This document shows, in pieces, positions 18,819 to 27,226 of a DNA stretch of 64,000 nt. The stretch is taken from NCBI RefSeq assembly GCF_002954775.1, contig NZ_PJME01000012.1, positions 153,613 to 217,612 on the forward strand, given 5' to 3'. Position 1 is the first letter of the stretch. Each line of letters opens with the position of its first letter. The notes beneath the pieces were generated by a model that saw only the letters and a program-made list of their open reading frames with translations, was not told where the DNA came from and did not search any database. Source of the DNA: Streptomyces geranii (GTDB lineage: Bacteria; Actinomycetota; Actinomycetes; Streptomycetales; Streptomycetaceae). The position numbers and the translations under genes are program-made.

Positions 18819-20369
18819 TCATCGGGCCGAGGCATCGCAGGTGACATCGGCCCTCGGCAGACGCCCGTCCGTGAGGTAGGCGTCGACGGTGCGAGTGAGG
18901 CATCCAGGGGCGCCGGGGAAGGCGTAGACGGCGTGCCCTCGGCCCCCACGGACGTACGCCAGACGCGAGCCGTGCAGGGCCGCGTGCATGGCACGGCCAC
19001 CGGGCAGCGGGGTCTGGGGGTCCCACTGGTTCTGTACGACGAGAGCGCCGACGGTGTTGTCGACGCGGATGGCCGGTTCGGCGCCGCGAGGCCAGAATGC
19101 GCACGGGGTTATGTTCGCGGCGAAGTCCCCGAAGAGGGGGTGGCGGGCGCTCTCGCGGTGGGCGTCCTGCCGGTAGCGGGCCGGGTCGCGTGGCCAGGAG
19201 GCGGTGTTGTCGGCGCAGGTGACGGCCCAGTTGAGGCCGACGCTGTTGTCGTCCGTCGGGTCTGCGGGGCCGGTGTCCGGGCGGGTGGTGAAGTTGGTGG
19301 GGCGGGACTTGCGCAGGGCAACGATTTCGTCGGCGGCCTGGTAGGGATCGGCGGCGAAGGACGGGCGCAGCCAGGAGCGGATGTCGGCACCGGTGAGGGC
19401 TTGGCCCTGGTGCTCCGGATCGTCGCCCTGGTAGAGCAGCGGTGTGCGGTCGGCCCGGTCGATCAGCTGCCAGAACGCGGCGCTGACCTTCGCGGGTGTG
19501 GAGCCGAGGTGGTAGGTGCGGTCACGGCGGGCGATCAGCCGGCTCCACTCCTGGAAAGCGGGCTCGGCCCCGGCGGCCATGGCCAGGGCCGTGCCCCTGC
19601 CGAACCGGTTGGGGTCGGGCGGGCTGTCGAGGACCATACGGTCGCTGTGCCGGGGGAAGAGCTGAGTGTAGACGGCGCCGAGATAGCTACCGTAGGACCA
19701 GCCGACGTAGGAGAGCTTTCGTTCGCCCAGGACTCCGCGGACGACGTCCATGTCCCGTGCGGTGTTACGGGTGTTGATGTAGGGCAGCAGCCGGCTTCCG
19801 TTGCGGGTGGTGCACTTGGCGGCGATGGCACGGGCGCGCGCGATGTCCTTGGCGAAGGTGGCGTCGCGGTAGGGGCGGTAGGGCTCTGTGGACGGGGCCT
19901 CGTCCCGGGTCAGACCGCAGTGCAGTGGGCTGCTGGCGCCCAGTCCACGCGGGTCGAAGCCGATCAGGTCGTAGCGCTGGAGCACGCTCTTGGCCAGGGC
20001 GTCCTTCAGCTGCACGGGGTCCCCCAGGCCAGGGTTCCCCGGGCCGCCGGGGTTGGACAGCAGGACCCCGTGCCGCTTGCCGGGCGTGCTGGTGCGCAGG
20101 CGGGAGATCTGCAGGCGCAGGGTCCGACCGTCGGGGTGCGCGTAGTCGACGGGGACGGTCACGGTGGCGCACCGGTAGGAGGCGGGGGCGTCCGTGTCGC
20201 ACCGGCGCCATGCCGGATGCTGGCCGTAGTACCGGTCGAGGCGGGAGGGATGGTCCGCCGCCGCGGGCTGGACGGCGGACGCAGTCGCCCCCTGGCCGCC
20301 GCCGGGCAGGGCGAGTGCGGCGAGCACGCCGACGACGGCCAGGGCGACTGTGCGAGTGGTACGGCTCAT
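18819..20369 (-). CDS. Secreted S33-type alpha/beta-hydrolase (tripeptidyl aminopeptidase-like)
   Basis: The 516-aa precursor has a signal peptide (VALAVVGVLAALALPGGG). The oxyanion motif NPGGPG is at 106-111 and the nucleophile Ser225 in GWSYGSYLG. A likely Asp lies in NQWDPQTP and a His in GGRGHAVY near the C-terminus. This arrangement is that of the Streptomyces Tap/SlpD-type peptidases that remove N-terminal tripeptides from secreted proteins. AAGGA lies 8 nt before the chosen ATG; the longer frame has no signal peptide. It is the last gene of the minus-strand run, 192 bp after the GH43 gene, so it may have its own promoter. Confidence 0.88.
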   Translation of the reverse strand: MSRTTRTVALAVVGVLAALALPGGGQGATASAVQPAAADHPSRLDRYYGQHPAWRRCDTDAPASYRCATVTVPVDYAHPDGRTLRLQISRLRTSTPGKRHGVLLSNPGGPGNPGLGDPVQLKDALAKSVLQRYDLIGFDPRGLGASSPLHCGLTRDEAPSTEPYRPYRDATFAKDIARARAIAAKCTTRNGSRLLPYINTRNTARDMDVVRGVLGERKLSYVGWSYGSYLGAVYTQLFPRHSDRMVLDSPPDPNRFGRGTALAMAAGAEPAFQEWSRLIARRDRTYHLGSTPAKVSAAFWQLIDRADRTPLLYQGDDPEHQGQALTGADIRSWLRPSFAADPYQAADEIVALRKSRPTNFTTRPDTGPADPTDDNSVGLNWAVTCADNTASWPRDPARYRQDAHRESARHPLFGDFAANITPCAFWPRGAEPAIRVDNTVGALVVQNQWDPQTPLPGGRAMHAALHGSRLAYVRGGRGHAVYAFPGAPGCLTRTVDAYLTDGRLPRADVTCDASAR

Positions 20370-20561
20370 GGAACTTGTCCTTCTCGGCCACGGACCGCTG
20401 GGGAGAGAGGGCGCGACTTCGCCCTGCCCCACTCTCCGATCAACCGGGGCCGCGTCGCCTCGGCCGAACGGCCGGAGACCCGGCGCCGTCATCGGCCGAA
20501 CGGCCGACCCCATGACCGCAGACGCCCGGACTCGCGAAGGCTCCGCCCCACCCGCATGGCC

Positions 20562-21716
20562 TCAGCGGAACCGGTTCTTCAGCCGGTCGTACTCGGCCTG
20601 GGTGACCGGCAGTACGGTGCCGTGCCGGGGTTTGGCGGGGAGCGCGTAGTTGGGCGACGGAGTCCACTTGCCGGAGTTGAGGTCGGTGGTCTCGAAGGGT
20701 ACGTAGCCGCGGACGCCGTACTCGTCGATGAACTGGTACCACTTGTTCCCGGTGTTCGACTTGAACACCAGCGGGCCCTCGCCCCGGCTGATCGCGCCTC
20801 TGCCGATACAGTCGGCGACGACGGTGTACCTGGTGTTCAGGATCGTGGTGGACTTGTCCTCGGTGATGAAGTTGCTGCAGGTCCGGCCGTCGCGCGCGTC
20901 CTTGTTGAGCCGGTAGTAGGTGCCGTTGTTCTTGATCACCGTGGAGTCGAGGACCGAGTGCCCCGGGTCGAACCATGTCTTCGCCGCGCTGAAGGTCCTG
21001 AAGTCGGCGGTGGTCGCGTACAGCATGCGGTTGTAGGTGTTGCCCGTGTGGTTCGGGTCGTTCGCGGCGTAGATCTTCGACGCCCAGTAGACGACGTACT
21101 TGCCCTGCGTCTCGTCGTACGTGGCCTCCGGGGCCCAGGTGTTGCCCGCGGTGTCCGGCGCCACCTTGGACAGGTGCTGGTTGGTCCAGTTGACCAGGTC
21201 GGTCGACTCCCAGACCACGATGTTCTTGCTGCCGTGGCGCTGCGGGGTGTCCCAGTCGCGGTTGCCGTACTGCCGCTGGTCGGTGCCGAGCAGATAGAAC
21301 CTGTCACCCTTCGGCGAGCGCGTGACGAAGGGGTCTCGCACCCCCTTCGTACCGACCGTGGAGGCCAGAACCGGCTTGCCGCCGTTGAGTTCCGTCCAGT
21401 GCAGCGGGTCGTTCCCCTTGCTCAGCGCGTAGTAGATCTGCTCGCCCGTGGCGCTTCCCTCTCCGGTGAAGTAGACGAAGAGGTATCCGGCGTAGGGTGC
21501 CGGTGCCGCCTCGGCACTCCCCTGGGGCCAGCTGATCAGTGCGCCGGCGGCCATCGAGAGCGCGAGGACTGCGGCGCGCAGCCGTCGGCCGTTTCGTCTG
21601 CCGCTTCTGATGCCCTCTCCGATGCCGTTTCTTCCGGCGGAATGCGGTGGTTGGGCGCGGCGCCGTTCCGGCGGAGGTGTCGGGTCCGCGGGCGTCGCTG
21701 GCGTGTCTTCGATCAT
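20562..21716 (-). CDS. GH43-family glycosidase, secreted
   Basis: The 384-aa precursor has a hydrophobic segment (LRAAVLALSMAAGALISW, residues ~46-63) acting as signal. The five-bladed propeller motifs of GH43 follow: KGVRDPFVT with Asp128 and TWAPEATYD with Glu197 as candidate general acid. Enzymes of this type release arabinose or xylose from plant or microbial polysaccharides outside the cell. It follows the larger GH43 gene by 44 bp and is probably cotranscribed with it. GAAGGAA lies upstream of the chosen ATG. The exact substrate is not deducible; an exo-arabinofuranosidase-type role is one option. Confidence 0.82.
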   Translation of the reverse strand: MIEDTPATPADPTPPPERRRAQPPHSAGRNGIGEGIRSGRRNGRRLRAAVLALSMAAGALISWPQGSAEAAPAPYAGYLFVYFTGEGSATGEQIYYALSKGNDPLHWTELNGGKPVLASTVGTKGVRDPFVTRSPKGDRFYLLGTDQRQYGNRDWDTPQRHGSKNIVVWESTDLVNWTNQHLSKVAPDTAGNTWAPEATYDETQGKYVVYWASKIYAANDPNHTGNTYNRMLYATTADFRTFSAAKTWFDPGHSVLDSTVIKNNGTYYRLNKDARDGRTCSNFITEDKSTTILNTRYTVVADCIGRGAISRGEGPLVFKSNTGNKWYQFIDEYGVRGYVPFETTDLNSGKWTPSPNYALPAKPRHGTVLPVTQAEYDRLKNRFR

Positions 21717-21760
21717 GGGTGAGTACGTTCCTTCCCTCTTCGCGGATGGAGCGGTATTCG

Positions 21761-23551
21761 TCAGGGCAGTTGGAGCACCCACTGCTGGTTGGCGGCTCCC
21801 CGGTCGGTCCACTGCAGCGCCTCGGCGCCGACCGCGGTCGATCGGTTCGCCATGTCGAGGGCCTTGCCGCTGTTGCGGTTGACGATCGTGTAGTAGCCGC
21901 CCGGGACCGGGGCAAGTCGCCACTGCTGTCGGCTCGTTCCCCGGCCGACGGCGTGCACGACGCCACCGCCGTCGGCGATGGAGGCGCCCGCCACATCGAG
22001 CGTCCCGCCGCTGCCCCGGTTGACGATCGTGAAGTGCCCGTCTCCCCGGTCGGACAGCGTCCACTGCTGCCCCGCGGCACCCCGGTAGGTGTCCTGGACC
22101 ACGCCACCGCCGTCCGCGGTCGAGCCGTCGGCGACGCCAAGGGTCAGGCCGCTGTTGCGGTTGACCAGGCGCAGGTGGCCTCCGGGCCGGTACACCTTGA
22201 AGTTGTGCACACAGGCGAAGTTGGCCGGGTCCTCCTTGCCGGTGACGGTCAGCCGGAGGTAGCGCGCCCTGACCCCGGACCGGATGTCGATGAGGGGACT
22301 GCCTGCCGCTCCCCCGCCGCCGGTGCGGTCGGCGTAGAGGGACCAGGCCGAGCCGTTGGTCGAGTACTCGATCCGGTAGGCGACCTTCTTGCGGACGTAC
22401 TCCATCGTCGTCTCACATCGCCCGATGTCGTACGTGGCTCCGAGGTCCACCCGGATCCACTGCGGCAGGCTCCTGTTCGTGGCGGCCCAACGGGTGCCGT
22501 TGTTGCCGTCGCACGCGTAGCTCGCGGGGAAGCCGGACAGCGACGACGAGGCGGTGACCGGCCGTCCGGCGGCGAGGTCCTGCTCGATCGGTGGCGGGGA
22601 GCCCAGCGGCAACGCGCCCACGCCGGTGTTGGTCGGGTTGATCGGGTTGATGGTGCCGTCGGAGTTGAACGTCATCCGGTCCACACAGATCTGCCGGTGC
22701 AGCCCGTCGGCGCTGTGCGGGTTGTCGTGCCGGTGGTAGACGATGTAGTGGTCCCTGCCGCGTACCAGTACGGAGTTGTGCCCGGGTGACTCGACGGGAG
22801 CGCCCGCCGCACCGCTGAGGAGGAGACTCCTGGCCGGTTTGGTGAACGGGCCCAGGGGCGAACTGCTCCGGCTGTACACCACCCGGTAGTTGGTCTTCGA
22901 GGTGTTTCCCAACGAGCTCATCAGGTAATAGCCGCCGCCCCGCTTGAAGACGAACGCGCCCTCCAGGAACTCGCTCACACTCAGCGCGGTGTCCGAGGCG
23001 AAGGAGGTCATGTTCGGGGCCAGCCTGCCGACCCTCGGCCGGCCACCGCCGCCGTAGTAGAGGTAGGCCGTGCCGTCGTCGTCCACGAAGGTCTGCGGGT
23101 CGATGAGCTTGTTGCCGCCGAGCTGGGCCACCTCGGTGAACGGACCCGTCGGCCGGTCCGCCACGGCCACGAACGAGCCTGCCAGGCCCTTGGCGTAGTA
23201 CAGGTAGTACTTACCGTTCTTCGCAGCCAGGCTCGGCGCCCAGAACACGTTGGGTGCAGGGCTCAGCGGCAGTGGCGCGTTCGACCAGCGCACCAGGTCC
23301 GTCGATGTCCATACGGTGGGTGCGGGGCTGTCCCAGCCGTAGCCGTCGGTGGTGCAGTACAGGTGATAGACCCCGTTGATCACATAGATGCTCGGGTCGG
23401 CGAAGAACCCCGGCACGACCGGGTTTCCGGCACCGGTGGCGTTCCAGGGCACGTCCGCCGCGTGGGCGGGCAGGGATCCCATGACAAGGGTCGCCGGTAT
23501 GCTCGCGGTTCCCGCGGCGATCGCGGCCTTGATCAGATCTCGACGGTTCAC
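21761..23551 (-). CDS. GH43 glycosidase with F5/8-type and ricin-type carbohydrate-binding domains
   Basis: The 596-aa protein starts at a GTG preceded by GGAGGAG. Its N-terminus NRRDLIKAA followed by a hydrophobic run and LPAHAAD fits a twin-arginine signal. Residues ~40-340 are a GH43 propeller (FFADPSIYV, LIDPQTFVDDDG, EFLEGAFVF supply the two Asp and the Glu). Residues ~350-485 look like an F5/8 type C (CBM32-like) domain (WIRVDLGATYDIGRCE). The last ~110 residues form a ricin B/CBM13 trefoil with three QQW repeats. It lies 52 bp downstream of the gene of unknown function and 44 bp upstream of the second GH43. Confidence 0.88.
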   Translation of the reverse strand: MNRRDLIKAAIAAGTASIPATLVMGSLPAHAADVPWNATGAGNPVVPGFFADPSIYVINGVYHLYCTTDGYGWDSPAPTVWTSTDLVRWSNAPLPLSPAPNVFWAPSLAAKNGKYYLYYAKGLAGSFVAVADRPTGPFTEVAQLGGNKLIDPQTFVDDDGTAYLYYGGGGRPRVGRLAPNMTSFASDTALSVSEFLEGAFVFKRGGGYYLMSSLGNTSKTNYRVVYSRSSSPLGPFTKPARSLLLSGAAGAPVESPGHNSVLVRGRDHYIVYHRHDNPHSADGLHRQICVDRMTFNSDGTINPINPTNTGVGALPLGSPPPIEQDLAAGRPVTASSSLSGFPASYACDGNNGTRWAATNRSLPQWIRVDLGATYDIGRCETTMEYVRKKVAYRIEYSTNGSAWSLYADRTGGGGAAGSPLIDIRSGVRARYLRLTVTGKEDPANFACVHNFKVYRPGGHLRLVNRNSGLTLGVADGSTADGGGVVQDTYRGAAGQQWTLSDRGDGHFTIVNRGSGGTLDVAGASIADGGGVVHAVGRGTSRQQWRLAPVPGGYYTIVNRNSGKALDMANRSTAVGAEALQWTDRGAANQQWVLQLP

Positions 23552-23603
23552 ATCTCCTCCTATCGGTCGGTACAGCGGTGACCACTTCCATGGCAGGGGC
23601 ATG

Positions 23604-24227
23604 TCAGTTCATGAACCAGCTCACCAGGGCGCGGTGCTCGTCACCGGGAACGTCTTCGGAACCGAGCCACTCCCCCGGCCCGGTCTTCACCTGCCAGACG
23701 AGGTGGCGTTCGGTGATGGCGTCGACGAAGTCCTTGGCGAGGGCGCCCGCTTCGAACAGGTCCTGGTCCGTGGTCTGGGCGCTGGAGCCGACGACGACTC
23801 CTCGTACCTCGGCGGAGTGCCCGTACCGGAAGTGGCCCGTTCCGCACAGGTGGGTGTCGACGAGCACCGCCTCGCCGTAGTTGCGCCCGAGCCGACGGTG
23901 GCCGCCGGCCTTGGCCGCCGCGTTCGGCAGGAACCGGGCACCGTCGTCGCCGACCACCACGGCGGCCATGACCGCCTGCTCGTTGGACACCCACGGTCCG
24001 GCGGTCGGATCCATCAGGACGAACGCCATGCAGGGCCGCCCGTAGACACCGCGTGGTGCGCTGTCCCCGACCGCCTCGTGGCCCGCGCGGATGCTCGCCG
24101 CCCGCCGAAGGCCCAGGTCCAGGAGCAGTGCGTCGAGTTCGTCGTCTCCCAGCAGATAGCCGTAGGGGTTGTGGTGATGGCCGACACGGACTCGCAGGCC
24201 CTCCGGCGAGACCGTCTCCTTCACCAT
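23604..24227 (-). CDS. Hypothetical protein of the glycan-utilisation operon
   Basis: I do not recognise a named family. The 207-aa protein has no signal peptide or membrane segment. It has conserved-looking stretches such as GHHHNPYGYLLGDDELD, AFVLMDPTAGPWV and DTHLCGTGHFRYGH, with many His/Cys that could bind a metal. Its ATG overlaps the stop of the aldo/keto reductase gene by 7 nt (ATGGTGA), so the two are translationally coupled. An enzyme or accessory protein in the same catabolic route is likely by position. Confidence 0.7.
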   Translation of the reverse strand: MVKETVSPEGLRVRVGHHHNPYGYLLGDDELDALLLDLGLRRAASIRAGHEAVGDSAPRGVYGRPCMAFVLMDPTAGPWVSNEQAVMAAVVVGDDGARFLPNAAAKAGGHRRLGRNYGEAVLVDTHLCGTGHFRYGHSAEVRGVVVGSSAQTTDQDLFEAGALAKDFVDAITERHLVWQVKTGPGEWLGSEDVPGDEHRALVSWFMN

Positions 24228-25207
24228 CGGTGAGCCACCTGCGGAGCGATGAGCTCGTCGTACACGTCGTACACCGTCCGCAGGGCGTCCTCGGACAGCG
24301 GCGCCAGGTGTGCGGCGGCAGCGTTGCCGCGTGCCTGTTCGGGGGTGCGGGCGCCCGGGATGACAACGCTCACGCCGGGCTGGTCGACGATCCAGCGCAG
24401 GGCGAACTGCGCCATGACGGCACCCGGCGGCACCAGGGGAGCCAGCCACCGAACCGCTTGCAGGCCGGTGGCGAAGTCCACTCCGGAGAACGTCTCGCCG
24501 ATGTCGAAGGCCTCACCGTGCCGGTTGTACGTCCGGTGGTCGTCGGCGGCGAACGTGGTGTTCACGTCGTAGCGCCCGGACAGCAGACCGCTGGCCAGCG
24601 GCACCCGCGCGACGATGCCCACCCCCGCCTCCCTCGCCGCCGGCAGCACCTCGTCCAGGGGGCCGAGCCGCAGCATGTTCAGGATGAGCTGGACGCTCGC
24701 GACACCGGGGCGCGCGATGGCTGCCAGGGCCTCGGCCCGGGTCTCCACGCTCACGCCGTACGCCGCGATCCGCTCTTCCTGTACGAGGATGTCCAGGGCG
24801 TCGAAGACCTCGTCGGTGGAGTACACGGCGGTGGGCGGGCAGTGCAGTTGCACCAGGTCCAGGGTGTCGACACCCAGGTTGGAGCGGGAACGGTCGGTCC
24901 ACGCCCGGAAGTTGTCCAGTGTGTAGATGGCCGGGTCCTGCGGCATGACCCGGCGGCCCATCTTGGTGGCCACCGTGATCCCGTCGTCCCCGCGCGCCTT
25001 GAGGAACCGGCCGATCACCTGCTCACTGCGCCCGTCGCCGTACGCGTCCGCCGTGTCGATGAACGTCACTCCCGCATCGGCCGCCGCGGACAGGACGGCC
25101 AGGGCCTGGTCCTCGTCGACGTCGCCCCAGTCGGCGCCCAACTGCCAGGCGCCCAGCCCCACCACACCGACCTGTCGACCGGTGCGGCCGAGGATTCGCT
25201 CTTCCAC
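24221..25207 (-). CDS. Aldo/keto reductase
   Basis: The 328-aa protein shows the AKR barrel and catalytic tetrad: Asp51 and Tyr56 in FIDTADAYG, Lys82 in VATKMG and His near 121 in LVQLHCP. The C-terminal cofactor signature is VSVVIPGARTPEQ. Such enzymes reduce or oxidise sugars and aldehydes with NADP(H). It sits 54 bp after the DeoR regulator and overlaps the next gene, so a sugar-derived substrate is a fair inference. Confidence 0.92.
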   Translation of the reverse strand: MEERILGRTGRQVGVVGLGAWQLGADWGDVDEDQALAVLSAAADAGVTFIDTADAYGDGRSEQVIGRFLKARGDDGITVATKMGRRVMPQDPAIYTLDNFRAWTDRSRSNLGVDTLDLVQLHCPPTAVYSTDEVFDALDILVQEERIAAYGVSVETRAEALAAIARPGVASVQLILNMLRLGPLDEVLPAAREAGVGIVARVPLASGLLSGRYDVNTTFAADDHRTYNRHGEAFDIGETFSGVDFATGLQAVRWLAPLVPPGAVMAQFALRWIVDQPGVSVVIPGARTPEQARGNAAAAHLAPLSEDALRTVYDVYDELIAPQVAHRW

Positions 25208-25261
25208 CGTGAAAGCCCTTCTGGTTTGTGATCGGTGCCGGCCGGACGGCCGACACCGTGG

Positions 25262-26041
25262 TCAGTCCTGTGGAACGGCCGTGACGCGGTGCACGGTCAC
25301 GTCCGCCGCGCGCCATGCGGGCACCGCCTCGTCGGGGAACCCCGCATCGGTGATCAGCCCGGAGATCCGGTCCACCGGAACGAACGGATACATCGCGAAC
25401 CTGCTCACCTTCGAGGAGTCGAACAGCGCGTACACCTTCCGGCATGCCGCGCCGAGCCGGCGCTTGGCCGCGCCCTCCTCGTTGCTGAGTTCCAGCAGGC
25501 CGTGCGCGGGCGACACCGAACGCACCCCGAAGAAGCCGAGCCCCAAGGGGCCCCCGCGCACGGGGAAGTCCGTGTCGTCGCCGACCAAGGACCATGACGA
25601 GGGCCGCAGCGTGCCGCCCGTCAGTACGACGGTCGCCGACGAGCCGAGCAGTTCGGCGGCGCGCAGCCCGTTGGTCACCACCACCAGGCCCTGCCGGTCG
25701 CGCAGTTGCTCGGCGAGGTAGTAGCAGGTGGTGCTGCAGTCCAGGGCGATCGCGTCACCGTCCCGGACCAGCCGCGCCGCCTCCCGGGCGATCGCCCGCT
25801 TCACCTCGGCCCGGTGCAGCAGGCGCAGTTCGAAAGCACCCTCGTCGCTGTGCTCGGTCCGGACCGCGCCGCCACGGACCCGACGCAGCAGGCGGCGCCG
25901 TTCCAGCATTTCGAGATCCTTGCGGATCGTCACGGGTGAGATGGAGAAACGGGAGCTGAGCTCCGTGACCGAAACCCGGGATTCGACATCGAGCAGACGG
26001 AGAATCTCCATCTCCCGCTCGTACGACGCCGTCCCTGCCAC
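25262..26041 (-). CDS. DeoR/GlpR-family transcriptional regulator
   Basis: The 259-aa protein begins at a GTG with GGAGGA 3 nt upstream (VAGTASYEREMEIL). An N-terminal winged HTH (VSVTELSSRFSISPVTIRKDLEMLE, ~24-48) is followed by RRVRGGAV. The DeoR sensor domain (DCSTTCYYLAEQL, VVTNGLRAAELL, LTGGTLR) has the sugar-phosphate-isomerase-like fold. It heads the aldo/keto reductase-GH43 operon and probably represses it until a phosphorylated sugar appears. Inverted TTTCG repeats in the 150 bp upstream are candidate operators. Confidence 0.9.
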   Translation of the reverse strand: MAGTASYEREMEILRLLDVESRVSVTELSSRFSISPVTIRKDLEMLERRRLLRRVRGGAVRTEHSDEGAFELRLLHRAEVKRAIAREAARLVRDGDAIALDCSTTCYYLAEQLRDRQGLVVVTNGLRAAELLGSSATVVLTGGTLRPSSWSLVGDDTDFPVRGGPLGLGFFGVRSVSPAHGLLELSNEEGAAKRRLGAACRKVYALFDSSKVSRFAMYPFVPVDRISGLITDAGFPDEAVPAWRAADVTVHRVTAVPQD

Positions 26042-26072
26042 CGTTCCTCCAACTCGTCCCGTGTGATCCACC

Positions 26073-26157
26073 ACGAAAGTCGATCGCAACAAAGGCGTCA
26101 ACAGACGGAAACGAAGTCGCTGTCACAACGGTTTCGAAAGAAGCCAGGACACTTTCG
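26073..26157. promoter_or_regulatory. Candidate DeoR operator cluster
   Basis: Between the DeoR gene and the amidohydrolase are repeated CGAAAG/CTTTCG words. The clearest pair is CGAAAG (26135-26140) and CTTTCG (26152-26157), with an internal TTTCGAAA palindrome. An ACGAAAG copy lies at ~26073. Repeats of this kind suit a DeoR-type autoregulated promoter. The assignment is inference. Confidence 0.45.
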
Positions 26158-26191
26158 TTTCTCGGCACGCGTGAGGAATTCGGAGGGAATG

Positions 26192-27169
26192 TCAATGGCC
26201 GTTGAGACCTCCGCCCCCTGCCTCCGGGAAAAGGCGCTGGGCGTTGGCCGTCGTCAGGGAACGCCATGTGGTCCCCGGCGCCGGTGGTTCGGCTGTGTCG
26301 ATCGCCGCGATGTGGGCGTCGGCCAGCGGTGCGGGCGTCCAGCAGTAGTCGCTGCCGAAGAGCACGCGGTCGGGGTCGACGAGCTTCAGCAGTGCGGGCA
26401 CCTGGCGTGGGAAGGCCGTGCCCGCCATGTCGTAGTACAGGCCGCGCAGTTGCTGCACCGCATCCTTGGTGGGCGACTTCTCCGCGGGCACGAACAGCCT
26501 CATGAACTCGTTGATGCGATCGGCCAGGACGGGAATCGCGCCACCGCAGTGCGGGACGATCACCTGGAGGTTCGGGTGACGCGTCAGGACACCCGCCATC
26601 ACCAGGTCGGTGACCGTGCGGGCCGTGTCGAAGATGTACTCGACCATCGGCCGTGGCCTGCCGAGCGCCGAGTGTTCCCAGCACACCGGTGATGTGGGGT
26701 GCAGGAACACCACGGCCCGCCTGCGGTCGAGTTCCGCGAAGAGGGGGTCGAGGCGCTGGTCGCCGAGGTAGACGCCGTGCGTGTGGGTCAGCAGGGCCAC
26801 GCCGTCGGCGGCGAGTTCGTCGAAGGCGAAGGCGATCTCCTCCAGGGCACCGTCCACGTCCGGCAGCGGAAGCGACACGAAGTTGCCGAAGCGGCCCGGG
26901 TGGTCGCGGGTCAGCCCGGCCGTGTACTCGTTGACCCGCCGGGCCAGGACGCGGGCCGCCTTGTCGTCGCCGAAGTGCACGCCCGGGGAGGACATGGAGA
27001 GCATCGCGGTCTCGATACCGCCCCGGTCCATCAGATCGAGGTGCGCCTGCACGGACCATGAGGGCCAACCGCCCATGCCGTCGGGGTGCGCGTGGCCGGC
27101 CGCTGTCGCCTGTTGGACGTAGAAGTCGGGCAGGAGGTGGGCATGGACGTCGATGAGGCCGGAGGACAT
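26192..27169 (-). CDS. Amidohydrolase family protein (ACMSD-like metal-dependent hydrolase)
   Basis: The 325-aa protein opens with the metal-binding DVHAHLLPDF (HxH at 9-11). It continues with LHPTSPVC, VIVPHCGGAIP (His) and RVLFGSDYCW (Asp), the residue set of amidohydrolase-2 enzymes such as aminocarboxymuconate-semialdehyde decarboxylase. It therefore probably hydrolyses or decarboxylates a small carboxylic substrate. It follows the antiporter gene by 57 bp and precedes the DeoR operon by 150 bp. Its link to glycan use is uncertain. Confidence 0.88.
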   Translation of the reverse strand: MSSGLIDVHAHLLPDFYVQQATAAGHAHPDGMGGWPSWSVQAHLDLMDRGGIETAMLSMSSPGVHFGDDKAARVLARRVNEYTAGLTRDHPGRFGNFVSLPLPDVDGALEEIAFAFDELAADGVALLTHTHGVYLGDQRLDPLFAELDRRRAVVFLHPTSPVCWEHSALGRPRPMVEYIFDTARTVTDLVMAGVLTRHPNLQVIVPHCGGAIPVLADRINEFMRLFVPAEKSPTKDAVQQLRGLYYDMAGTAFPRQVPALLKLVDPDRVLFGSDYCWTPAPLADAHIAAIDTAEPPAPGTTWRSLTTANAQRLFPEAGGGGLNGH

Positions 27170-27226
27170 CGCAGGGGTCCTTCTTGTAGGGCTTGGAACG
27201 AGACGGGAGCGGGTGCCGGGGTCGGC

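Noticed and set aside
18396..21722. 1,108-codon open frame opposite the peptidase and GH43 genes
   Set aside because: It is antisense to two genes with clear catalytic motifs and signal peptides, and shows no recognisable protein features.
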